NCBI GenBank assembly: GCA_921293015.1
Contig: OV121085.1
Span: 16,083,731 to 16,147,730 of the forward strand
Source: Phorcus lineatus
Lineage: Eukaryota; Mollusca; Gastropoda; Trochida; Trochidae
Length of the DNA stretch: 64,000 nt
Direction of reading: 5' to 3'
Part shown: positions 23,487 to 33,332 of the stretch, in pieces
How the letters are laid out: every line of letters starts with the position of its first letter
Numbering within the stretch: position 1 is the stretch's first letter
Position numbers and translations under genes: made by a program
The notes under the pieces: model-generated
The model's database searches: none
The model's input: only the letters and a program-made list of their open reading frames with translations
What the model was told of the DNA's origin: nothing

Positions 23487-24200
23487 TAGGGCGACTTTGT
23501 TTACTACAGAAAATACTACGCTCCGCCCACTTGTGTTACGCTACGAGTTCGCTTGTAAAACTACTTTGTTGATTATTAGCCCTAGTAGGAAAATGTCTTA
23601 GAATAACTAATTATGTGTGTTGAAAAGGTTCTTAATCATTTTAATTTCATTATCTCGTACTTCTGCCATTCACGTTTGGTACTTCGATACCAATGCCAAG
23701 TGCCAGATCATTGTGATCGTCAGCCATATTGTCTGAGTTTTTCTAGCTTCTGATTGGCCATAATGAGCTAGCTGACGATCACAAATGGCTAGAACTTTAG
23801 TATTGGCAGGCCGCGAAACTCAAAAAAACTTCTCAAACAACAAACATGAAACTTTATGGAAAACACAAGAGATTTACATGAGCAACAATAGTAATTTATT
23901 TACGTAACAATAGATTTAAGAATACATATTTAAACTTTGACTTTCAATAAAACCTAACTTGGTGCAACTTGAGTATGACGTCTAAAATTAAAGTACCAAC
24001 TGATGCTTGATTTAACTAATTATAACTCCCCAAACTTATTCATAATAATTGCTTATGAATCCTGGTTATATTTACAATTAAAAGTATAATAATCCCGGAG
24101 AAAACTCTTTTCATTCTCAACTCGCTTTACTCTACTGATTTTATCAGTCAATCTTAGGCTGCTTAAAGCTCCTGACTAAAATGCAAGCCCCGAATGACGT
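23487..24200. other. Unassigned sequence with a short inverted repeat
   Basis: The words ttgtgatcgtcagc (around 23713-23726) and gctgacgatcacaa (around 23772-23785) form an inverted repeat about 60 bp apart. Looser outer pairing is also present (accaatgcca against tattggcag). It could be a remnant of a small foldback element. No gene is seen. Confidence 0.45.
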
Positions 24201-24229
24201 CTGCCCAACCCTTTTATAGTAAATTATCA

Positions 24230-24304
24230 TGACGTCACAATCGAGATGCACCCGCTGCAGAAATCACGTGACCATGCAAAGGACAACCTAAACAAAATGG
24301 CGGC
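24230..24304 (+). promoter_or_regulatory. Promoter-like motif cluster (CRE, E-box, YY1)
   Basis: Within 75 bases lie a perfect CRE (TGACGTCA, 24230-24237), a CACGTG E-box inside tcacgtgac (24264-24272) and a YY1-like AAAATGGCGGC (24294-24304). In animal housekeeping genes this combination often surrounds transcription starts. The ATG inside the YY1 word (24297) opens a frame of about 27 codons beginning MAAP that ends at a TAA. A first exon or an LTR promoter are both possible; no downstream exons were identified. Confidence 0.35.
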
Positions 24305-24784
24305 GCCCATGAAAAATCTAATCATCCCTACGCTATCTGACTATCCTAAAGACTATTGGGCTTATTTAAAACTAACATAACGGTAAAAATAGTATATGAC
24401 ACTTAAGATATCCTAGCACTAATTTAAAGATTTACATTTGTTTCTTAACATAATAATCTACCCTAGCGTCCTACCGGAAATGATGGACATTAGATTTTAC
24501 CAATTTACAAGTTATGACGTAATGAATTTAAGGTAACAGATTAAACTAATGATACCCTATTGCGCTTCAACCGTTTTCTCCCCCCACCCCGGGCCCCCGC
24601 CCGAAGAAAAATAATACGTCCTCGCATTGTATATCGGTCACATGATCCCCTTATTTAACTTACCCTAAAGGACGATCTGTCTTCGGTTGTTTGTAGTGTG
24701 ATGTGGATCTGTCTAAGGTTGTACCAACACCACCTACCTGAATTATAATTATTGCCGAGAAAAAAATAACTGAGATGTGCCGCC

Positions 24785-25075
24785 AGGGATCTCTCTATTC
24801 ATTCTTCCTGCCTATGTCTTTTGGTCCCTGGATCCTTTCTTTTATGGTCCTCTCTCTTATCTTTCTCTTTCCCTCTTATTTCTTTCCTCTCCCTAGCCCT
24901 TTCTTCTCTGTCTCTCCTCTCCCTATCTTCCCTTCTTTTTCTCTTCTTTCCTTCTTCTCTTTGTCCTCTTTCTCTCTTCTGTCTCCTTCCTTTTCCTCCT
25001 TTTTTCTTCCTTTTCCTCTTCCTTCTTTTCTACTTTTCTTTTATCACTTCAACTCATCACCGCCGTCCTCTTAAA
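24785..25075 (+). repeat. Pyrimidine-rich low-complexity tract
   Basis: About 290 bases made almost wholly of C and T on the plus strand (blocks such as ttcctctccctagcc and tctctcttctgtctcc). It produces overlapping Ser/Leu/Phe/Pro-rich open frames of about 90-100 codons that are compositional artefacts. Such mirror-like pyrimidine tracts can form triplex DNA. It lies just downstream, on the minus strand, of the zinc-finger-like frame at 25049-25340. Confidence 0.9.
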
Positions 25076-25340
25076 ATTCCCGGAGGAGGAGGATGAGGAC
25101 CTCGAGGACTCACTCCCCAAGGACGAAGAAATAAAATCTCTCAATTTTACTTTTGTTGCCGACCGGGGTTTTCTCACAGAGAGGTCCCCACGAACCTCTC
25201 TCTTGTGGGTGTTCAAATCAGTGACCCAGTCGGTCTTGAAATCACACTTACCACACATGTGTGACCCTCCCATTTTGTTGCTGTGAGCACTTTCGACGTG
25301 GTTCACTAACCCGCTTACCTTGGCAAATACTTGAATGCAC
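25049..25340 (-). pseudogene. C2H2 zinc-finger fragment, degenerate
   Basis: The minus-strand frame includes FAKVSGLVNHVESAH, which fits the second half of a C2H2 finger (a Cys, then H-x4-H). It then shows MCGKCDFKTDWV, a Cys-x2-Cys start with 12 residues to the first His (NTHKREV) but no final His. A basic and serine-rich tail follows. The first finger lacks one of its two cysteines, which suggests a decayed gene or one exon of a damaged DNA-binding or gag-like protein. I cannot say which parent gene it comes from. Confidence 0.4.
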
Positions 25341-25494
25341 TTATTGTACTTTAGGTTTTTCTGTCCTAGTGCAAAACATTCTGTAAAATGATAAAATCAG
25401 ACTTAGTTAATATAAGTTACACAATGTTACATTCCCCAAATCAATTCAGTTGGTACTTCAGTTTAAATTACATAATATCGTTCTGAAGATAACA

Positions 25495-25760
25495 TGGACG
25501 TCTCCCAGCTAACACACGACGTACATACGACGTTGTGAGAAGGTCGTATTTTGGTAACATAATTTCCTGATGTACCTGCGACATACTAAATACGAAAAAA
25601 ATAACGTAGTTTCTCAACGTTGTTACGACGTTGTGTTATACGTATTTATTATGTAAATGAAACGTAGTATTTATTATGTAAATGAAACGTAGTTATGTCA
25701 CGTCAAGTGGTACGTCCTCACAACGTCCTGATTACGTTCCTATTACGGGATAAAACAGTA
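25495..25760. repeat. CGT-rich repeat with tandem duplication
   Basis: The stretch is unusually rich in acgt/aacgt words (gacgtacatacgacgttgtg, tgttacgacgttgtg, acaacgtcctgattacg). A unit of about 25 bases, gtatttattatgtaaatg plus aaacgta, occurs twice in tandem around 25641-25691. It is a local minisatellite or repeat fragment of unknown family. Confidence 0.6.
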
Positions 25761-25800
25761 GAAACGTTATTCAATAGCATGGAAGAAAAATGTAAAAAAT

Positions 25801-26045
25801 GGTTTGCGTGCTTCAGAGAACCCGACAGCTATGCCAGCCGGAGCTTACACGCTCCTTGTAGGGTCACCTACGCTGGACAGGTCGACGTTGTTGTCTATCT
25901 CTTACTATGCCTTTCTTTCCGTCTTTTCCCTCATCCTTTCTATCCCTTTCTCCTTTATCTGTCCACTCTCTTTTGGATGCTTGTCATCCACGTGTTTAAT
26001 AACTGAAATATTGTTCAGAGCACGTTAAACCCAAACTCACTCAAT
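25801..26045 (+). mobile_element. Family B element, 5'-truncated
   Basis: Starts inside the B head (ggtttgcgtgcttcagagaac), has a deletion after aggtcgac, and ends in the normal tail (gagcacgttaaacccaaactc). The overlapping frames of 103 and 74 codons are by-products of the repeat. Confidence 0.85.
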
Positions 26046-27789
26046 CACTCATTCACCCCCTTTCACGGTACCATTCTTATTCATTGAGCATTTGGTATGA
26101 AGCCATACCCCTTAATTTTTGTTTGTATGTACACCTATGCTTGGATCTTTAAAGTTAAATTTTTAAAGTTTTTAAAGTGATTGTGACGTTGAGGTGTGTA
26201 TAATCCAATCCGAATCATTATCTTAACGATAATATGTTTTTTTAGCAATAAGAAATGATACATTATCAAAATAAGTCCTTATCTTGATAAATGGTACTAA
26301 AAGTTTCAGTATCTTTAGTAGCTACTGGTACCATAACGATCGTGTGTCTTTTCTCTTTGAACACCTGTCACATTTCGACTGATTAATAACAAAACACATG
26401 TGTTCAACAAAATAAATTTATATATCAAAAATATGAAACCAAAGAATATACAATACTCAGTGTACAAAATATATATATCAGAACCCCTGCTGACAATACA
26501 GTATACAATACTGTCCAAAAAAACTACACAAGTTTGTTGATTTCAACCCTTTAGGTGAGCACCTGAAACTTAGTGTAAATATTAAGCACCCCTGTTTACC
26601 CAAAATATGAATACCTGTTTTGTTTCAAGTTTCACCACCTGATAATGGATAATAACATCAAATAAAATGTACCTATCAAACCATGGTTTGTACTAATTGA
26701 AATTCTGTTTACAACATACACTATGTTATAACCAACCAAACTCTTGACTGTCAACAATTTTTAACAGTAAATATCTTATTTATACACTAACAGAACGACT
26801 TGGACTCAGGCAGTTATGACATTAAAGATTCACTGCTACATATGACCCTGCTGATACTTGCTAATCACCAGTCAGTAAAGGTAGAATTTATTAACTCAGA
26901 TACACTCATAAAGACCAAACCTCTTCCACAGTGTAATACAATACAGAGTTATATGAAAATGATATAAATGTCTGTGATATATTCCCTACTCATACAAGAC
27001 AATTTTCTTGTTATGATAGATACAGATATAATAAAGTTGAATGTTTTGCCATTTAACCAAGTCAAACTCTTGATATGCAACTTAAACAAGTCAAATTCTT
27101 GACATGCAATACTGTTTAATACAGTCAATAAATATAATATACTTCAAGACCAGTTCTTGATGGTTTAAATCTCAAGCACAGTGTTGAGTGAAAATGTGTG
27201 GAAGCCAAATCTCCCACAAAGTGACGTAAAGTTCATACAACCTTTTGGTTGACTTCATTGTTGGACACAACTCCAAAATGCACAAGTCTGGCCACTGTTC
27301 ACAACATCAGTAACACACGCGATGCACCCTGAACAGCGAAACACATCTCACATTCACAACAGGGCAGTAGGCGTCTCCTACCTCATACCCAGCACTGAAA
27401 CAATGTGTTAAAATTAATGCACTTACTGCATAACAATAATCTTGACATTCTTTCAAACATACATGTCAAAATCATTACAAACCAGACTCAATGAGTGAGG
27501 CAAATCCCACTCTACAAAAACAACACTTTTACAGTTTACCATGTTAATACACTTCCCTTACATGTTTAAAGAAACATTTAGGAACATAATTACAGTTATA
27601 TTTTCTCAAAATACTAATTTGAATAGCACTTACGGCTCAAAATTGCCCATGTCACACCGGTCTGCAACACCACATGTTTACATGCAACTCCTTCCGGTTG
27701 TGTTTTCGAGTCCCGTTCCCGCCCACTTTTTCCCGACTTGGTGTGTGTGGGTGATGTTCCCGGATTTACACTTCATTCTTGACAACACC
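26046..27789. other. Unassigned AT-rich sequence
   Basis: A small tandem duplication lies near 27057-27107 (aagtcaaactcttgatatgc then aagtcaaattcttgacatgc). No gene or known repeat otherwise; the 90-codon frame at 27541-27813 has no signature and runs into family B. Confidence 0.4.
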
Positions 27790-28660
27790 CCACCACTGAA
27801 CTCGATACCTTAACGTGGTGTGGTGGTTTGCGTGCTTCAGAGACCCTGAGAGCTATGCCAGCAGGAGCTTACATGCTCCTGGTAGGGGCACTTAGGCTGG
27901 ACGGGTAGAAGCCAGACCAAATTTGAGTCCTCCTAATGCCTTCTTTCTATCTCTCACTATGTCTTTCTTTCCGTCTTTTCTCTCATCCTGTCGATCCCTT
28001 TCTCCTTAATCTGTCCACTCTCTCTTGGATGCTTGTCATCCACGTGTTTAACGGAAATATTGTTAGTGGGGGGCCAGGGCACTCAGTCATTTCATATTGA
28101 TGCAAAAGTTTTGTTTTAAGTACCAATTTGAAGGTAAGGATCTAAAAAACAAATTTTTTTCGAGTGTCAAGCAATCAGATAAAAAAAATTCAAAATGGCC
28201 GCCAAAGTGCAAAATGGCCGCCAATTTTAAGCTTTTTGCACATTTTGTCTCTTAGCTTTAAAACTATTGAAACTAGAACGATGGTTTTGGAGTCTTTATA
28301 TAGTTTGAAATCAATGAGTAATTTTATAAAGATAAATTAATCATGACTGAAGCATAATATTCTCATTTATTAGGTCCCATTCTCAATTAAGTGCTTATAC
28401 AGTTGCTTGAAATTGGTCCAAATGTTTTCAATTGTTCTGGTCCAGCTACTTCTTGCATGTGCATTTGCACTGCCGTGTGCACTTTAACTTTGTCTTCGCA
28501 CATTTGCAGCGAGAGTATGCAGTTAGGCAAGTGCACTTCACATCAAGATGGAAAACATCTTTGATAAAACTTCTGCATCAAATTGAAATGAAACAAGAAA
28601 AATACACATGGATGGCACCCCACTATGTTCAAAGCACGTTAAACCTTAACTCACTCACAC
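27790..28660 (+). mobile_element. Family B element split by a DNA transposon
   Basis: The B head and body run from ccaccactgaactcgatacc to acggaaatattgtt (27790-28064). The last part of the tail resumes at 28626 (tgttcaaagcacgttaaacc, ttaactcactcacac). Removing the intervening 561 bp restores the normal B sequence. Confidence 0.85.
28065..28625. mobile_element. Small TIR transposon inserted in family B
   Basis: The insert starts agtggggggcc and its other end, reverse complemented, reads agtggggtgcc. Further in, tttcatattgatgcaaaag on the left pairs with tttcaatttgatgcagaag (reverse complemented) on the right. A 4-base duplication tgtt flanks it (28061-28064 and 28626-28629). A twice-repeated caaaatggccgccaa lies near 28193-28235. 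No transposase is visible; the 89-codon frame at 28432-28701 runs across its right end and has no motif. The superfamily is not assigned. Confidence 0.7.
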
Positions 28661-28699
28661 TACTTTCAAAGGCCCCCGTTGCTCGATTGAACAAGAGAT

Positions 28700-29530
28700 A
28701 GATAATTAGTATTCGAGGGTCGCACCCCCCTATTTGGCAGCTTTATCATCGGAAGATTCACTTGCAAAAGTAAGGGCTTCGTGACTTCCGGAGAAAACGT
28801 ACGTTCTTTCAAATTATGGTGAGGGATCCCAAAGATGCTCCAATTTTTCTACTCCTTATCACTGTAAATCTGTAAATAAGAAAATCTACCTGCAACGGAG
28901 TCTGTATGCAAGTTTCAGGTGTGTAGACCTCTTGTTTCTGGTGAAGTGGATTATCATAGGTTTTAATAGTGTCACAGGATCACCAATATAACCACCACTG
29001 GACTCAATACCTTATCGTGGTGTGGTGGTTTGCGTGCTTCCGTGACCCCAAGAACTATGCCAGCTGGAGCTTTCATGCTCCTGGTAGGGGCACCCACGCT
29101 GGACGGGTAGAAGCCTGACTAAATTTGAGTCCTTCTATAAAATAAAAATCCTTATCATCAAGGTGACACTGACCATGTTTTCAGCTTATAAATACTATTT
29201 CTTCCTGGACAGGAAGATAAAATAGGTTTTGTAGGCGTGGTCTCTGTTGCCCTTATTATGGGACACATGGTCACAAGAAAGCTTGAAAAGGTGACCCCCA
29301 TTTGTAAAGGAGTGTGTACAACAAGTTACAGCTATCTGGGCCTCTTGATTCTGAAGAAGATTAAAAATGGGTTTTTAGCGGGTGGCCCTTGTTGCCTTCA
29401 TAAGGGGTTATAGGGTCACCCAATCTACACAATGTTTCAGACTTCCTTAATGCTTCTTAAAAAATTAGAATAGTAAGAAGTTTACAGACGGCTAGACGGA
29501 CGCCATGCCATAAGACTGGCCTTTCAGGCC
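28700..29530. repeat. Divergent repeat region (family J) with a family B insertion
   Basis: Related phrases recur: aagtttcaggtgtgtagacc with tcttgtttctggtgaag near 28913, and agttacagctatctgggcc with tcttgattctgaagaag near 29322. The stretch ends with gacggctagacggacgcc and ggcctttcaggcc. The same phrases appear near 15650-15830. A family B head interrupts it at 28989-29143. No protein signal. Confidence 0.55.
28989..29143 (+). mobile_element. Family B head, 3'-truncated
   Basis: Clear B head from accaccactggactcaatac to aatttgagtccttct, with gacgggtagaagcc. The rest of the element is absent here. A B-type tail occurs separately at 29656-29700 (gaaatattgttcaaagcac, gttaaaccccaactcactc), which may be the displaced end of this or another copy. 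Confidence 0.8.
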
Positions 29531-29655
29531 AGATATGCTTAAATATGAGACAAATTGGTATCTTTTGATAAACTGATACTACAACAAAAACTTTGGTGCT
29601 TAGCAATCACTTCGAAAACAAAGTTTATACATGCCAATTATACCTTCACTAGTCT

Positions 29656-29700
29656 GAAATATTGTTCAAAGCACGTTAAACCCCAACTCACTCACTCACA
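29656..29700 (+). mobile_element. Family B tail fragment
   Basis: Only the final 45 bases of family B are present, ending in (actc)n. The flanking bases show no other B sequence. Confidence 0.75.
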
Positions 29701-29933
29701 CTTTGTCGTGTTCAGTTATACCTTTATAGGTTTTTGTTAAATGTGTTGAAGTCAATATATCAATAGAACTTCGCTTTCATTACATATGTATTACATTAAA
29801 AAAAATACTAATGCAGAATGTAACTAAGATTGTCATTACAAATGACAGAATAGAGTCTTAAAAACTGAAACTATTGCACGAATGAATCGATTCTTGGACT
29901 ACTGGTCTTAATTGAATTTCAAAAGGGTAATGA

Positions 29934-30126
29934 GGTTTCATTTATATCGCGGATGCTAGTTTTATTGGTAGCAGGAATTCTGCAACACCAGTGTGGCTAT
30001 GCATTGCGATGAAACCTGCGAGAATCGGCTGAAACTAGCGAACAATGGGTAGTACTGCACTGAAATACTGAAATTCATTGAAGTATTGCACCCAATGCGT
30101 GTATAACAGTTATCTACTACAGACAA
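29934..30126 (-). mobile_element. Family A SINE, body only, diverged
   Basis: Plus-strand phrases ggtttcatttatatcgcgg, caacaccagtgtggctatgc, gatgaaacctgcgagaatc and gtattgcacccaatgcgtg follow reverse-oriented family A. The tRNA-like head is missing, and the hammerhead-bearing sequence begins about 50 bp beyond its end. Confidence 0.8.
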
Positions 30127-30177
30127 AAAGAGTTAAAAGGAAAGATTGGCCTAGTAACGTCTAAGGGGCTTTTTCTG

Positions 30178-30223
30178 CTTGAGTGACTAGTTTCGTTCGA
30201 AATTCGAACTCATCAGACTGAAG
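30178..30223 (-). ncRNA. Hammerhead ribozyme (type I, minimal helix III)
   Basis: Read on the minus strand from 30223 to 30178, all invariant parts are present in order. Helix I 5' strand CUUCAGU is followed by the core CUGAUGA (30216-30210). The palindromic helix II GUUCG/CGAAC (30209-30195) comes next, then GAAA (30194-30191). A very short helix III closes it (A-U and C-G pairs around a 2-base loop), then the GUC cleavage triplet (cut after 30185). The helix I 3' strand is ACUCAAG (30184-30178). Helix I pairs at 6 of 7 positions with one C/C mismatch. The helix III segment ACUAGU is self-complementary, so two molecules could share a 6-bp helix. Hammerheads with tiny helix III that work as dimers are known from Penelope-like elements and animal retrozymes. 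I find no reverse transcriptase or GIY-YIG frame nearby, so the host element is probably non-autonomous or a remnant. Confidence 0.82.
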
Positions 30224-30400
30224 AATCAAAGGTTGCTCTCGTTATATACAGTTTTGACAGGTCACGTGACTTGTTGCTCCGGCGGGAGTCACTTCCGGTT
30301 GTTCTCCGTTGGAACTTTGGGTTAACTTCCGGTACCGCAAAAATGTCTAGGGATTCCAGTTATTGACTTCCGACAGTGATTTCCGGTTCGGCCAGAGCTA
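30219..30400 (-). promoter_or_regulatory. Core-promoter-like region upstream of the hammerhead
   Basis: On the minus strand the order is three ETS-type sites (accggaa at about 30379-30385, accggaagt at 30329-30337, accggaagt at 30291-30299), then an E-box (gtcacgtgacc, about 30262-30272), then TATATAA (30242-30248). An initiator-like TCAGTC follows with its A at 30219, 29 bases from the first T of the TATA word. The initiator overlaps helix I of the ribozyme, so a transcript starting there would carry the ribozyme at its very 5' end. These are motif matches only. Confidence 0.5.
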
Positions 30401-30688
30401 CCGATGGAGGTCCGTTTTTCGATTTTGATTCCATTTTATTAAGTGTGATAATGTGGAATTTTTATTTTCTAAGATTTTTTTAAAAAAATATGTTGATGTG
30501 ACAGGTTTATTTTGTCTTTAAGTATTATAATATGTGAACATAATTGTTTGTATGTTCCAGGTGATGGCTGTATCATATTTTTGTATAATGTGCAGACAAT
30601 AAAAAGATTTTTAGGACTGTCCACTAAGGGAAAGAAGACTGGTGTTGTTTTCTTTTAGTAGATTTTGATACATGACAAAAGTATCTTT
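30401..30688. other. Unassigned sequence
   Basis: Contains AT-rich runs, an acceptor-like tttgtatgttccag and an aataaa near 30600. No coding frame of note is seen. Confidence 0.4.
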
Positions 30689-30699
30689 ATATAAAGATA

Positions 30700-30965
30700 T
30701 CTACATTCAGGAATTAAGACTAAATTTGTACCTATTTCTAAAATTCCATAGAGTCAGAAAGTGATAACATATAGAGTAAATGAGATATGTATAGAATGCA
30801 TACACAAAGATTCATATAATATCCTTATTTGAAGATATTAAAATTAAAGGAATAAGACTAAATTTGTACATATTTCTTTAGTTCCATGGAGTCGGAAAGT
30901 CACACCATATAAAAAGTAAATAAATTATGTATAGAATACATACATATAGGTTTACCTAATATCCC
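30700..30965. repeat. Two-copy tandem repeat, period about 141 bp
   Basis: Copy one starts near 30707 (ggaattaagactaaatttg, tccatagagtcagaaagtg, atgtatagaatgcatac). Copy two starts near 30848 (ggaataagactaaatttg, tccatggagtcggaaagtc, atgtatagaatacatac). Similarity covers about 115 bases per copy. It lies about 480 bp upstream of the ribozyme on the minus strand and may belong to the same element. Confidence 0.8.
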
Positions 30966-31149
30966 GATGGTTTGGGGGCCCCTTATATTTTAATAAGGAT
31001 TAAAATATAGAGGGGCAGGTAAGGCATAAGGCCAATTTGTCAATAAAGTGGGAGTTTATTACAAAGGTATTAACTCTTAAAACAATACAAGATGTGTATA
31101 ATGTGAGAATACTGAATTGTATTCTATAAATAAATTTAAAAGGAAGAGC

Positions 31150-31460
31150 TTATAAGTATGGATTTAACTTGAGGATGATAAAAAGTTCAAAAGATTGGAA
31201 AGTCCAGGGTGGCACGCAAGGCATCAGAAAGAGAATTGTGATGTTCAGAGGTGTACTCTGGCCCTTATTCGGGGGGCTTTGTGGTTTAATCCTGCTGGAG
31301 ATGAGATTGTTTGCTTCTCCAGGGATGATCCCGTGCTTCCGGATCAGGTGACGCCTGGTATCATCTTTCCTGGTATATGTCATTTGACAATGGTGCAGGC
31401 GTAGGCTGTGTTGCCGTGGTTGACGTATGTCTTGACCCGAAGCCGAAGCCGAACGCATAC
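31150..31460 (-). pseudogene. Single C2H2 finger, broken by a one-base loss
   Basis: The minus-strand frame contains CQMTYTRKDDTRRHLIRKH, an excellent second half of a C2H2 finger (Cys, 12 residues, His, 4 residues, His). The codons for the first cysteine (tac gcc tgc) lie just upstream in another frame; one base appears to be missing between the two cysteines. A basic linker and a hydrophobic end follow. The region is richer in GC than its surroundings, as expected for a former exon or an element-encoded protein. The parent gene is unknown, and the position upstream of the hammerhead may be chance. Confidence 0.5.
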
Positions 31461-32236
31461 CACTGCGCTATTTGAAAACGATAATTGTGCAATATATTAT
31501 TTCTTTTTGAAGGAAAAAAGAACATTTTAATGTTTTTTAAATTCAGATGTGCTCTATTACATTTGAAATTTAACCCGGAGGGAATTTAACCCAGGTGGAA
31601 AATCAGCTTCAAGCGACGCCATTTTGGGAACGAGAACGAGGCTAGGAACGCAAACAAAGCTATCGACATAGCGGCGCAACGTTATTGTCTACAGCACTGC
31701 CTCAGTTCACGAACGATTCCGATGTTATTACACAAGGACTAGTCACAATTTTGGTCCACAATGTTTAACACAAGAAGCAGTGGACCATAAAATCAGATTA
31801 TTTCAAGTATTGAATTTTATTTCAATAAAGAAAATAGATAATTGTGACATCAGCTTACCGTACCCCTACAACTGTACTGTATGTTATATTGCGGCCCTGG
31901 GTAACTGAATTTTAAGATAAAATATATATTTCTAAATTTTTAAAAATGAATAGTTATCAGTAAACTAAATTGTCGAATTAAAGTTATTCGATTTCGATCT
32001 ACATTAGCAAAATTAACCTAATTAACCTTTAATTCATCAGCTCCTTGATAAAATAATTATGATTGGTTAAATTTGACGTGATTCGTTTGAGTTATTCAGT
32101 TATGATAATCAATGATGATAATAAAATATTGTTTGAAATAAAAGGAATCATATATAGTAGGCCTTGACATAAAAAAAACCCACAACAAAATCATTCAATT
32201 AGATAACTTTGTAAATCGTACGATTGGTTTGTTTAA
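31461..32236. other. Unassigned sequence
   Basis: At the start, about 31435-31472, a scrap of the family A tRNA-like head remains (gaagccgaacgcataccac, tgcgctatt). Nothing else is recognised. Confidence 0.4.
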
Positions 32237-32372
32237 TTCATATATGCTGATTTAGGCGGATGTGTAAAATTAATGTTAGGGGCTTTCTCTCTGCAATAAT
32301 ACTACCAGCCCTGATACAAGACAAATACATTTGAAAGCGGCGTCAATCCAGAAATCATCCAACCTACCCTTT
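32237..32372 (+). mobile_element. Family C end and family A tail fragments
   Basis: The stretch 32237-32262 (tcatatatgctgatttaggc, ggatg) is one family C terminus. The stretch 32276-32372 (ggggctttctctctgcaataat, tgaaagcggcgtcaatcc) is a diverged family A tail. Both are decayed. Confidence 0.6.
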
Positions 32373-32689
32373 GAGTTGTGAACTACATGTAAGGCTGATG
32401 ACAAGATAGCGGCCATCAAGAGTTTGGCAGGAGAAGCTATGTAAACCGGCGAAGAGTGTATCGACGATGAAGATCAATATATGGGATGAAATTCGACATA
32501 ATTGTACTTAATAGTTGAACAGGGGCCATTTGTTACCAGAATGTCACTCAGATATGCACAAAGAAATGCTAACTCGTAGTCCATATTAATGTTCTGTTTA
32601 TTGGGAAGCTTTGGCAATCACTATGTGCGTGTTCACCTCATACCATCTTACGACTTTGAGGCAAGGAAAGTTGGTGAATAAATTGCGGT

Positions 32690-32890
32690 TTTTACTGTCC
32701 CCGTCGCAACGCGGAATGGGGGACAACGAATTCAGCGCCGTCTGTCCGTACGTCTGTACGTCCGGATTCTTGTTACCGCGATAACTCATGAAGCTTAGAG
32801 TGTTCATATTTGGTAACAGCCTTTAATGGAGGAAGACTCGGACACCATATGACAGTGGCCTTTGGGTGTTGACATCCTGTTAACAGTTTA
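32690..32890 (-). repeat. Single unit of family F repeat, reverse oriented
   Basis: Reverse complement of the unit arrayed at 56246-56900. On the minus strand it reads gtccgagtcttcctccatt, aaaggctgttaccaaatatg, gagttatcgcggtaacaaga and ggcgctgaattcgttgtccc. It keeps the end (gacggacagacggcgctg) seen only in the last unit of the array, which shows the unit can stand alone as a dispersed repeat. Confidence 0.8.
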
Positions 32891-33332
32891 CTTAAGTTCA
32901 ACGCTCATTGAACAAGATAACAGTTCCGATAAAGTTGATGGAATAATCTTCACGGCCGGTGAAGAGATAACAGATATTTAACAACCTGGGCCTGATTGTC
33001 TCCAAGTTCTATATAGTCAAGTAGTTACTGACAGTGTAATCAAGAAAACAAGATTGTTAATGGATTTGTTCATGCGTCAGTTCATCTTAATAACTCGCTT
33101 TTTTTAGGTTATAAAAATATTTTAACTTGACATAACTTTCAAATGTTGCAACAACGCCATTTGATTCAAATCTTCGGTCCAACAGGGCTTTATGTTCTTA
33201 TACTCTTCACAAGTTCTTGCTGGGATTTTTTGAATGGATGTAAAATGCGTCATGCATTGAAATATAGCTTAAGGTACTTATTTATACCGGGCAATCAAGA
33301 AAATAATACATGTAGAACGAGAACGTATTTTC

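Noticed and set aside
24775-25096. Ser/Leu/Phe/Pro-rich frames of 91 and 99 codons
   Set aside because: Entirely a product of the pyrimidine-rich low-complexity tract; two frames are open at once for the same reason.
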